NCBI GenBank assembly: GCA_023260935.1
Contig: JALQTL010000182.1
Span: 1 to 13,032, forward strand
Length of the DNA: 13,032 bases
Direction: 5' to 3'
Origin: Paracoccaceae bacterium
GTDB taxonomy: Bacteria; Pseudomonadota; Alphaproteobacteria; Rhodobacterales; Rhodobacteraceae
In this document: piece by piece, positions 7,701 through 13,032 of the stretch
How the letters are laid out: every line of letters starts with the position of its first letter
How positions within the stretch are numbered: position 1 is the stretch's first letter
Position numbers and translations under genes: made by a program
The notes under the pieces: generated by a model
Told to the model about the DNA's origin: nothing
Databases searched by the model: none
Seen by the model: the letters and a program-made list of their open reading frames with translations, nothing else

Positions 7701-8717
7701 CATCGCCAACGCCTCGGCCCGAAGCCGCGCCAGCAGCGTGTCGGCCGTCGCGGCCTCGTCCGCGGGCAGCCGCAGGGGCAGCGTGTTGATCAGGCAGCCC
7801 ACCAACCGCCGGCTGTCCGGAACCACAAAGCGCCCCGACCGGGTGACGCCAAAGACCGCCTCGGCCCGGCCTGACCAGCGCGCCACCACGATCCCCCAAG
7901 CCGCATGCACCAGATTGGCCAGCGTGGCGCCTGCCGCTTCGGCCCTTTCGGTCAGCGCCCCGGAAAGATCGGCCTCCAGCGTCAGGTCGATCTGCCGCTT
8001 GCGCGCAGAACCGTCATTGTCCGGGCCCTCGGCCTCCTCTGTCAGCGGATTGGGTTCGTCGAAACCTTCCAGCAGTTTTCGGAAATGCTGTTCGGCCTCT
8101 GCCGTATCCTTGGCGGCAAGACCCGCGCAATAGGCGGCAAAGGATGGCTCTGCCGCGGCAGCCAAGGGCCGGTTGGCCGAGGACAGGCCGGCAAACAGGT
8201 CTTCCAGAACGATGGCGATGCTGCGCCCGTCGACCAGCGCGTGATGCACGGTCCAGACCATCACGCTGCGGCGCGGGCCCAGATGCAGCAGCGTCACCCG
8301 CCAGGATGGCCCCTTTTCCAGATCGACGCCCTGTTCGCGGTCGCTTTCCAGAAACTGCGCCAGACGGGTTTGCTGCCGATGCGCGGGCAATTCCCGCCAG
8401 TCTTCCACCGCAACCTCGACCGGAACCCGTGGCACCACCCTCTGCATCGGCCGCACCCGGCGGCGCCACAGGATGCGCAGGCGCAAGGCGTCATGCCGGG
8501 CGGCCACACCTTCCCATGCCGCGCGCAGGGCAGGGGCCTCGATCGCCTCGTCCTCCAGATGCACGACCACCTGTTCCAGGTTGATCCAGGGGCGCCCGGC
8601 CAACACGCTTTCATAGACCATCCCCAGTTGCAGCGGGGTCAGCGCAAACTCCGGGGTTTCGGTCTCTGGCAGTGGTGGGGTGGCAAATTCCATCCTGCGC
8701 TTTCCTTCCAAAGTCAT
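4749..8717 (-). CDS. Stand-alone single-module nonribosomal peptide synthetase (C-A-T-TE)
   Basis: This 1322-residue enzyme should activate one amino acid, load it on its carrier arm, condense it with a donor and release the product. The condensation domain spans about 25-445, with intact HHALVDG (158-164) and LVGCLINTLPLRL (305-317). The adenylation domain spans about 475-970: YVIYTSGSTGVPKG (619-632), NGYGPTE (764-770), YRTGD (852-856) and Lys962. The carrier domain has GGHSL with Ser1017 for phosphopantetheine. The thioesterase (about 1060-1320) has Ser1143, Asp1170 and His1297 as likely triad. Oddities are AVSLG instead of GxSxG, and a divergent A8 motif, RIDLRHIE instead of RIELGEIE. By hand alignment the pocket reads DVENIGGITK; Glu at the third position hints at an amine-bearing substrate, weakly. 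The start overlaps the flippase stop by ATGA, but Met9 (8693) has a better ribosome site (GGAAGGA). No partner module, MbtH or phosphopantetheinyl transferase is in the window. Confidence 0.93.
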   Translation of the reverse strand: MTLEGKRRMEFATPPLPETETPEFALTPLQLGMVYESVLAGRPWINLEQVVVHLEDEAIEAPALRAAWEGVAARHDALRLRILWRRRVRPMQRVVPRVPVEVAVEDWRELPAHRQQTRLAQFLESDREQGVDLEKGPSWRVTLLHLGPRRSVMVWTVHHALVDGRSIAIVLEDLFAGLSSANRPLAAAAEPSFAAYCAGLAAKDTAEAEQHFRKLLEGFDEPNPLTEEAEGPDNDGSARKRQIDLTLEADLSGALTERAEAAGATLANLVHAAWGIVVARWSGRAEAVFGVTRSGRFVVPDSRRLVGCLINTLPLRLPADEAATADTLLARLRAEALAMQPHEHAALTDIRRWAELPGSQALFSSMVMFERASLTEMLRKADPAWQKRRVDLREEGALPLTLAVYGDRQMHVVLEHDPQMVPADRAGAMLTHFAELLASFAKARPDAPLATLTMLPRAEEAAVLALGRPDHKLPEAPPCMASLLEEVAARQPEAAALSMVGHDEVLCHGDLHRRANGLARALVAQGAGPGQIVAVCLGRSPDFVVALLAVLKAGAAFLPVDPTYPRSVIDHMLKDCGARLMVAAPGTEHPEGMTLIPPGAAPADTPPDRLAPDPDRLAYVIYTSGSTGVPKGVRVPMRALVAHGVAMRGEFALTPRDRGLQFASLSFDVSIEEMIPTLLAGAHVILRSEAMAGSVASFLAEVEAQGISVLNLPTAFWHVLVDDMARSSRRLPASVRLVIVGGERINPRALATWQRIVPDVRWLNGYGPTETTITCTLHEPGRIAPGEDIPIGRPTPHARAYVLAADGSLAPRGAQGDLWIGGPAVSDGYIGRDDQTAEAFRPDRFTGRGRIYRTGDRALWRADGALCFLGRRDRQVKVRGFRIDLRHIERVLEKDPAVGRAVALVHAPGTHAARLVAWVTGAEGAPLPDVALLRRNAARQLPPHMLPTLVAVEDFPRTPGGKIDTAALPVPEPQAQGAGSTASADPETLRIAGLMAQTLGLEAVGPDDSFHDLGGHSLMAVQLVGQIEAALGLRLGVGDLHRNPTPRALAGAIRAAQVGPRYIIPIQPQGSLPPLFGVHVLGRNEEYYRPLARVLGPDQPVLGLTVGLLTQDTPIGVEATARCYFDDIQRHYPDGPVSLAAVSLGSYIAFDLARQLHAAGREVRMLALFDAEGPGGRSRLKGTARLMAHGRRLRSEGAGYFLHILSNRLTDLRNRVEKARVRMASAKGETAPLTISTFVAANELAVQAYDAQPIDIPLTIFRAGANVFDSPESTEDGLGWAPVAGAGFELIDVPGDHLSILQPPNVDRLAAQMQRAMRRGKG

Positions 8718-10087
8718 GGTCCCACCCCGAAAAGCGCAATCAGGGCACGGAGGGCCGTCTGGTCAACAGCAAGGGCCAGCACAGCCAGACCAACCCCCAC
8801 CACAGCGAAAAACACATCATGTAACCCGTCCCAGGCGCCATGACGCCGGGCCAGCCAGATCAGCACGGGATAGCTGGCGATTGCGGCCAAACCTTGGCCG
8901 ACAAGCGCCCCCACAAGCCCCATGCTCTCTGCCCCAAGGATCATGCCAAGGGTCAGGAACGTGGCCCGCGCCAGAGTGAAATAGAAATAGTTCCGGCTGT
9001 CGCCCGCGGCCAGTGCCGATTGGTCATACGTCATTCCGATGACCTGCGGGATCTGGATCACCGCGATCAGCACCAGAATGGCCCCCGCCGCGGCATAGCG
9101 GTCGTCATACATCAGCGCCACGATCCCTTCGCCCAGAAAGGCCATGACCGCGACCAGCGCCATGATGCAGGCCGTCATCCCGAAGCGCATGCGCCGGATG
9201 GCCCGGAAATTCTCGGCCGAAGCCCCGGGCGGGCGCTCGCGGTAAAGCGGGATCAGGATACGCCCCGTCACCGTCTGCCCCAGCAGCAGCGGAAAGGACG
9301 CCAGGAAGAAGCCGATGTTGTAAAGCCCCAGATGTTCCAGCGTCAGGTATTTGCCAAGGATCGCCTTGTCGCCCTGCGCCACCAGAAAGCCGCAGGCGGT
9401 GGACAGGAACAGCCAGACCCCGAAATGGATCAGGTCACGCGCGGCCTCGGGTTCCCAGCGCAGGCGGTTGCCTTCCCCCGGCAGATAGCGGCTCATCAGT
9501 ACCAACCGCGCGATGGCCGAAATGATCCAGCCCACCACCAGCGCCCAGACCGACTGCAAGAGCCAGGCCATGATCACCATCGCCACAATGCCGATGGCCT
9601 GCGCCACCAGATCCAGCGCCGTCACCCGGCCCAGTTGCAGATGCCGCGCGGCGGTTTCGATCCGAGTCGGCTCAAACCCGTGGATCAGCAGCGAAATCCC
9701 TGCCACGGGCAGCAGCAGCGCCAGTTGCGGCTGGTCATAGAAATGCGCCACCGGCAGCGCCAGCGCCATCGTCATGATCCACAGGATGCCGCCCCGGATC
9801 ACCTGCACCGTCCAGGCGGTGTTCAGGAAATCCCGGTCATCCCCGCGCCTGTGTTGCAGGATCGACGGCCCCACCCCCACATCGGAAAACATCGTCAGCC
9901 CGACGATGAAGACCGATACCAACGCCATCATCCCGAAGGCTTCGGGAAACAGCAGCCGCGTCAGGATCAGGTTCGATGCCAGCCGCATCGCCTGACTTGC
10001 GCCATAGCCAAGCGCGGTAAAGGCAGAACTCCGCATGACCCGCGCAACAAGGCCGTCACCGCGCAGACGGGACAGAAGCGGAGCCAT
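8714..10087 (-). CDS. Wzx/MOP-superfamily flippase (oligosaccharide or lipid-linked product translocase)
   Basis: This 457-residue polytopic inner-membrane protein is related to polysaccharide flippases, which move lipid-linked sugars or similar amphiphiles across the cytoplasmic membrane. The N-terminal part (about residues 18-75: SAFTALGYGASQAMRLASNLILTRLLFPEAFG, then a hydrophobic helix and DVGVGPSI) is the characteristic Wzx pattern. Hydrophobic stretches continue to the end, with about 12-14 helices by eye, and the length is typical. AGGTAGG precedes the ATG. Its stop overlaps the synthetase start by four bases, so the two are co-transcribed and probably translationally coupled, and it may export or flip the synthetase product. 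No glycosyltransferase or polymerase is in the window to support an ordinary polysaccharide role, although the same family serves those pathways. Confidence 0.88.
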   Translation of the reverse strand: MAPLLSRLRGDGLVARVMRSSAFTALGYGASQAMRLASNLILTRLLFPEAFGMMALVSVFIVGLTMFSDVGVGPSILQHRRGDDRDFLNTAWTVQVIRGGILWIMTMALALPVAHFYDQPQLALLLPVAGISLLIHGFEPTRIETAARHLQLGRVTALDLVAQAIGIVAMVIMAWLLQSVWALVVGWIISAIARLVLMSRYLPGEGNRLRWEPEAARDLIHFGVWLFLSTACGFLVAQGDKAILGKYLTLEHLGLYNIGFFLASFPLLLGQTVTGRILIPLYRERPPGASAENFRAIRRMRFGMTACIMALVAVMAFLGEGIVALMYDDRYAAAGAILVLIAVIQIPQVIGMTYDQSALAAGDSRNYFYFTLARATFLTLGMILGAESMGLVGALVGQGLAAIASYPVLIWLARRHGAWDGLHDVFFAVVGVGLAVLALAVDQTALRALIALFGVGP

Positions 10088-10116
10088 GAAACCAACCTAC
10101 CTTTTGGGCCACCGGC

Positions 10117-10135
10117 CGCAGGGCAAGGCCCTGTG
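10117..10135. other. Hairpin in the flippase-gene leader
   Basis: CAGGGC (10119-10124) pairs perfectly with GCCCTG (10128-10133) across a three-base loop. The stem extends by a G-T wobble and a C-G pair to eight pairs. On the minus strand it would sit about 30 bases upstream of the flippase ATG, just outside the ribosome site. It could affect leader stability; no T-run follows. Confidence 0.5.
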
Positions 10136-10152
10136 CCTGCGCGCAAATTGCC

Positions 10153-10196
10153 CCAGACCAGCCAAAGGTTCAAGCGCCGGCTTGGCAACGGTCTGG
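10153..10196. other. 44-base stem-loop in the divergent intergenic region
   Basis: CCAGACC (10153-10159) pairs with GGTCTGG (10190-10196), and inside it GCCAA (10161-10165) pairs with TTGGC (10182-10186), separated by a one-by-three internal loop. The 12 pairs enclose a 16-base loop. The element lies between the flippase gene and the rightward oxidoreductase gene. It could be a leader RNA structure or an extended operator. I found no convincing -35/-10 pair in this 217-base gap on either strand. Confidence 0.55.
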
Positions 10197-10206
10197 TTCG
10201 CACCCG

Positions 10207-10229
10207 GCACCCGGCCGCCACGCCGGTGC
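10207..10229. other. GC-rich hairpin upstream of the oxidoreductase gene
   Basis: GCACC (10207-10211) pairs with GGTGC (10225-10229), and after a single bulged C, GGC (10213-10215) pairs with GCC (10222-10224). An overlapping alternative pairs CCGCCA (10215-10220) with TGGCGG (10230-10235). The two are mutually exclusive, which could be regulatory or just a consequence of high GC. Confidence 0.4.
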
Positions 10230-10304
10230 TGGCGGTGCGCGGCGCAGGCCGCTAGGCTGGGGTCGCGGCAAAAGGCCGAACAGGGCAAGGGCGGGGCAGG
10301 GCGG

Positions 10305-11672
10305 ATGATGCGAAAGGGCGGGGTTTCCTTCTGGTGGCATGACATCGGCCTGCCGTCCGCGCGCGCCAGCCTTTCCGGTGACCGGCAGGCCGATGTCTGC
10401 ATCATCGGCGCGGGCTATACCGGGCTCTGGGCCGCGCATTACCTGAAGCAACTGGACCCGGGCCTTGACATTGTGATCGTGGAAAAGGCCTTCGCGGGCT
10501 ATGGCGCCTCGGGGCGCAATGGCGGCTGGCTGACCGGGGGATTTGCATGGTCGCACGATCGTTATCTGTCCCGCGGCGAAGGCGCCCTGCGCGCCATGGT
10601 CGCCGCCATGCAGGGCACGGTGGACGAGGTGATTTCCGTGGCCAGCTCTGCCGGGATCGATGCCGACATCTGCCGCACGGATGAGCTGATGGTGGCAACC
10701 TCGCCCGCGCAAGAGGCGCGGATGCTGGCCGAGGCACGGCACCGCGCGGGCTGGGGCGAAGGGGACCGCATCCGTGTGATCGGCGCCAAAGACCTTGCCC
10801 GCCGCATCAACATTCCCGGCGCACGCGGGGCGATGGTGGTTGATGGCGTCGCCCGCATCCAGCCCGCCAAGCTGGTGACGGGGCTGGCCCGCATGGTCGA
10901 GGCGCAGGGTGCCGCGATCCTTGAAGCCACCACAGTCACCCGCATTGCCCCCGCCCGCGTGGAAACCAATCGGGGCGTTGTCAGCGCCCGCACCATCCTG
11001 CGCTGCACCGAAGGCTTTACCGCCGGGCTTGCCGGGCACCGGCGCGACTGGCTGCCGCTGAACTCGGCCCAGATCGTGACCGAACCGCTGCCCCCCGCAC
11101 TCTGGCAGGAAATCGGCTGGCAGGGGAACGAGATCATGGGCGATTTCGCCAATGCCTATTGCTATTGCCAACGCACCCGCGAAGGCCGCATCGCCGTTGG
11201 CGCGCGCGGCGTGCCCTATCGCTTCGGTTCCGCCATCGACATTGACGGGCTGCCCGATGATGAAACCATCCGCCGCCTAACGCGCATCCTCCACCGGCAT
11301 TTCCCGGCGGCCCGCGGCGCCCGGATCGACCACGCATGGTGCGGGGTGCTGGGGGTGCCGCGCGACTGGTGCGCCACCGTGGGCTTTGATCCGGTCACGC
11401 GCATCGGCCATGCCGGGGGCTATGTCGGGGTCGGCGTCTCCACGTCGAACCTTGCCGGGCGCACGCTGGCCGATCTGACGCTGGGGCGCGACACGGGCCT
11501 TGTGACGCTACCTTGGGTCAACCGCCCCCTGCGGCTTTGGGAACCCGAACCGCTGCGCTGGCTGGGGGTGCGGGGAATGTATGCGCTTTACGCGGCCGCC
11601 GACCGGGCCGAGGCGCGGGGCGGCCCGCCCTCCGCGCTGGCGCGGCTGGCCAACCGGCTGACGGGGCGGTGA
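10305..11672 (+). CDS. FAD-dependent oxidoreductase of the DAO family, PuuB/OrdL-like
   Basis: This probably cytoplasmic flavoenzyme would oxidise a C-N bond of an amine or amino-acid substrate, passing electrons to oxygen or another acceptor. The 455 residues show the dinucleotide-binding GAGYTG at 35-40 with Glu60 at the end of the second strand, the GASGRNGG motif at 67-74 typical of gamma-glutamylputrescine oxidase-like proteins, and the C-terminal FAD-contacting GGYVGVGVSTSNLAGRTLADL at about 371-391. I chose the ATG at 10305, with another at 10308 and GGGGCAGGG upstream. The frame stays open back to 10035, but that extension is proline/arginine-rich, lacks family resemblance and overlaps the opposite gene. 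There is no catabolic neighbour to name the substrate; polyamine derivatives, sarcosine-like compounds or D-amino acids are all possible. Confidence 0.88.
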   Translation: MMRKGGVSFWWHDIGLPSARASLSGDRQADVCIIGAGYTGLWAAHYLKQLDPGLDIVIVEKAFAGYGASGRNGGWLTGGFAWSHDRYLSRGEGALRAMVAAMQGTVDEVISVASSAGIDADICRTDELMVATSPAQEARMLAEARHRAGWGEGDRIRVIGAKDLARRINIPGARGAMVVDGVARIQPAKLVTGLARMVEAQGAAILEATTVTRIAPARVETNRGVVSARTILRCTEGFTAGLAGHRRDWLPLNSAQIVTEPLPPALWQEIGWQGNEIMGDFANAYCYCQRTREGRIAVGARGVPYRFGSAIDIDGLPDDETIRRLTRILHRHFPAARGARIDHAWCGVLGVPRDWCATVGFDPVTRIGHAGGYVGVGVSTSNLAGRTLADLTLGRDTGLVTLPWVNRPLRLWEPEPLRWLGVRGMYALYAAADRAEARGGPPSALARLANRLTGR

Positions 11673-11679
11673 AAGGGGG

Positions 11680-11716
11680 GGCGCTGAACGGGGGCACCAT
11701 CTTGCCCCAAGGCGCC
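11680..11716 (+). terminator. Possible terminator-like stem-loop after the oxidoreductase gene
   Basis: GGGGC (11691-11695) pairs with GCCCC (11704-11708) around an eight-base loop, and outside it GGCGC (11680-11684) pairs with GCGCC (11712-11716). It starts seven bases after the oxidoreductase stop and ends 35 bases before the ATPase start. The absence of a T-run argues against efficient intrinsic termination. It may instead be an attenuator or stability element between the two genes. Confidence 0.4.
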
Positions 11717-11751
11717 GCACCGCTACCCTTCTGCCCAAGCAGGAGAACCCA

Positions 11752-12864
11752 ATGGTCAACACCACGCCCATCCCCGCAGGTCAGGCCTATCAAACCCTTC
11801 TGGCCGCATGGCAGGCGCAGGCGGCGGGCGACATGACCGCCAGCTTCATGCTTCACGGCCGCCCGGGCATCGGCAAGACAGAAATCGTGCAGGCCCTTGC
11901 CCATGCCACGGGGGCGCAGCTTTTCGATCTGCGGCTGACCACGATCGAACCGCAGGATCTGCGCGGGCTGCCCTATTTCGACCATGCCGCGCAAAAGACC
12001 GTCTGGTATCGGCCCGAAGACCTGCCCGATGATCCGGCACGCCCCGCCATCCTGTTTCTGGATGAACTCACCGCCGCCGCGCCCAGCCTTCAGCCCACGG
12101 TCTATGGGCTTTTGCAGGAACGGCGCGTGGGGCGCCACCTTCTGCCCGCCTCCACTTTTCTGGTGGCGGCGGGCAATGGGGTGGAAGACGGCGCCGTGGC
12201 CTATGACATGGGCACGGCCCTGTCCGACCGGCTGATCCATCTTCATCTGGTGGCCGAGGCCGGCGACTGGCTGGCCCATTACGCCCAAGCGCGGGGCCTG
12301 CATCCGGCGGTTCTGGCCTTCATCCGCACAAGGCCCGATCTTCTGGAAACCACCGAAACCGCCCTGCGCCGGGGCGAGGTGATCGCCTGCACCCCCCGAA
12401 GCTGGGCGCGGGTATCGCAGATCCTGTCCACCTTCCCCGACCGGCGCATCCGCGACATCCTGATTTCGGGCACGCTGGGCGAAGCGGTTGCCGCCGAATT
12501 CCTGCTGGTGGCCAATGACATCGCCGCCACGGTTCAGGTGGATGAAATGCTGAAAGCCACCCCGAAGGACCGGCTGGCGCTTTACCCTGCCTCCATGCAC
12601 GGGCTGACCGCGCTGGTCTATGCGCTGATCGCGCGGGCCGATGCGGCAAGCCTTTCCGCGGTGATCGACATCATGGCCGCCACCCGCCATCTGGGGCGCG
12701 ACAGGGGCGATCCCTTCACCCGCCTGCCGCTTGCCGAACTGGTGACCCACGGTTTCGAAGGGCTGATCCGCAAGGCGCTGGAAAGGGGCTGGCAAGACGC
12801 CTTCCTGACCTCGCCCAGCTATGCGGATTATGCCCGCGAACGCCGCGACGCCGGGCTGGAATGA
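11752..12864 (+). CDS. MoxR-like AAA+ ATPase (AAA_5 type)
   Basis: This 370-residue cytoplasmic AAA+ protein should use ATP to remodel or activate partner proteins. Walker A is GRPGIGKTE (36-44, Lys42), Walker B is ILFLDEL (100-106, Asp104-Glu105), sensor 1 is AAGNG with Asn142, and LSDRLIHL supplies a likely arginine finger at Arg160. The TPRSW at 214-218 fits the sensor 2 region. The C-terminal 130 residues are mostly helical and not recognised. AGGAGA sits six bases before the ATG. The gene follows the oxidoreductase by 79 bases with a hairpin between. Enzymes of this type are usually encoded next to a von Willebrand factor A-domain or metallopeptidase-like partner; the gene cut by the right edge is the candidate position. 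The cellular role is unknown. Confidence 0.9.
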   Translation: MVNTTPIPAGQAYQTLLAAWQAQAAGDMTASFMLHGRPGIGKTEIVQALAHATGAQLFDLRLTTIEPQDLRGLPYFDHAAQKTVWYRPEDLPDDPARPAILFLDELTAAAPSLQPTVYGLLQERRVGRHLLPASTFLVAAGNGVEDGAVAYDMGTALSDRLIHLHLVAEAGDWLAHYAQARGLHPAVLAFIRTRPDLLETTETALRRGEVIACTPRSWARVSQILSTFPDRRIRDILISGTLGEAVAAEFLLVANDIAATVQVDEMLKATPKDRLALYPASMHGLTALVYALIARADAASLSAVIDIMAATRHLGRDRGDPFTRLPLAELVTHGFEGLIRKALERGWQDAFLTSPSYADYARERRDAGLE

Positions 12865-12874
12865 CTGGGCCGGA

Positions 12875-13032
12875 ATGACCCATTCCACCCGCGCCACCGC
12901 CGCCCTGCACTATTGGTGGGGCGTCAAGAAAGATCACACCGCCCCCTTCCTGGCCGTCCTCGCCATCGCGGCGCTGTTCGCGGTGCGGCGCGTGTGGAAA
13001 CGGCGGCAGCCCGTCCGGACGCGGGCCACACA
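12875..13032 (+). CDS. 5' end of a gene following the AAA+ ATPase (cut by the window edge)
   Basis: An ATG 10 bases after the ATPase stop opens a frame that runs to the window end for 52 codons with strong G/C at third positions, which supports coding. The peptide begins MTHSTRATAALHYWWGVKK and continues with a hydrophobic stretch (about residues 25-37, FLAVLAIAALFAV) flanked by basic residues. This could be one membrane segment. The HSTRATAAL start resembles, from memory, the N-terminus of metallopeptidase-like proteins encoded beside such ATPases, but the rest does not clearly match, so I do not name it. The ribosome site is poor (GGGCCGGA), consistent with coupling to the ATPase gene. Confidence 0.55.
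   Translation, partial: MTHSTRATAALHYWWGVKKDHTAPFLAVLAIAALFAVRRVWKRRQPVRTRAT

Noticed and set aside
4812..7874. 1020-codon open frame on the plus strand, antisense to the synthetase
   Set aside because: It is rich in His, Arg, Gln and Gly with no recognisable domain, and lies wholly opposite a gene with intact catalytic motifs. Long antisense frames are expected in GC-rich genes with biased third positions.
8840..10255. 471-codon open frame on the plus strand opposite the flippase gene
   Set aside because: Very high His/Gln/Arg content with no hydrophobic pattern or motif; it mirrors the codon bias of the flippase gene.
10035..10304. Upstream in-frame extension of the oxidoreductase gene
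   Set aside because: The added residues are Pro/Arg-rich, overlap the start of the opposite flippase gene, and lie outside the conserved flavoprotein fold; a ribosome site precedes the ATG at 10305.
12861..12878. Tiny ATG frame overlapping the ATPase stop (ATGA)
   Set aside because: It ends after five codons, so it is not a gene.
11518..12897. 459-codon open frame on the minus strand opposite the AAA+ ATPase
   Set aside because: No family features, while the plus strand shows Walker A, Walker B and sensor motifs and a good ribosome site.

Overview
The window is GC-rich, with a strong G/C preference at third codon positions. Short intergenic spaces contain an element at the left edge that I recognise from memory as common between genes in Rhodobacterales. 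Together these suggest an alphaproteobacterium of the Rhodobacter/Paracoccus type. This is chromosomal-style sequence. I see no tRNA, rRNA, CRISPR array, transposase or phage gene. No stretch over 300 bases lacks a gene; the largest gap is 10088-10304 (217 bases).

Region 1 (about 1-4740, all on the minus strand) is a carbohydrate uptake locus. In transcription order it holds a LacI-family repressor (3637-4677), then a secreted sugar-binding protein (2154-3470), a MalF-type permease (1146-2093) and a MalG-type permease (131-1072). The transport ATPase is not in the window; a start codon at bases 9-7 may open the next operon gene. Two related palindromes, one in front of the repressor and one in front of the binding protein, share an identical 11-base core. 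They look like the repressor's operators, giving autoregulation plus control of the transporter. The operon spacers hold a hairpin after the binding-protein gene, a canonical G-quadruplex motif on the template strand between the permeases, and an imperfect 21-base inverted repeat after the second permease.

Region 2 (4749-10087, minus strand) is a two-gene unit: a Wzx/MOP-type flippase followed, with an ATGA overlap, by a stand-alone single-module nonribosomal peptide synthetase (condensation, adenylation, carrier, thioesterase). It appears to pair synthesis of a one-amino-acid product with a membrane flippase. The product cannot be named from sequence. This is the most interesting part of the window.

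Region 3 (10088-10304) is a divergent intergenic stretch containing three clear stem-loops. It probably carries the 5' leader of the flippase-synthetase transcript and the control region of the rightward gene.

Region 4 (10305-13032, plus strand) holds a PuuB/OrdL-like FAD-dependent amine or amino-acid oxidoreductase, a MoxR-like AAA+ ATPase, and the 5' end of another gene cut by the window edge.
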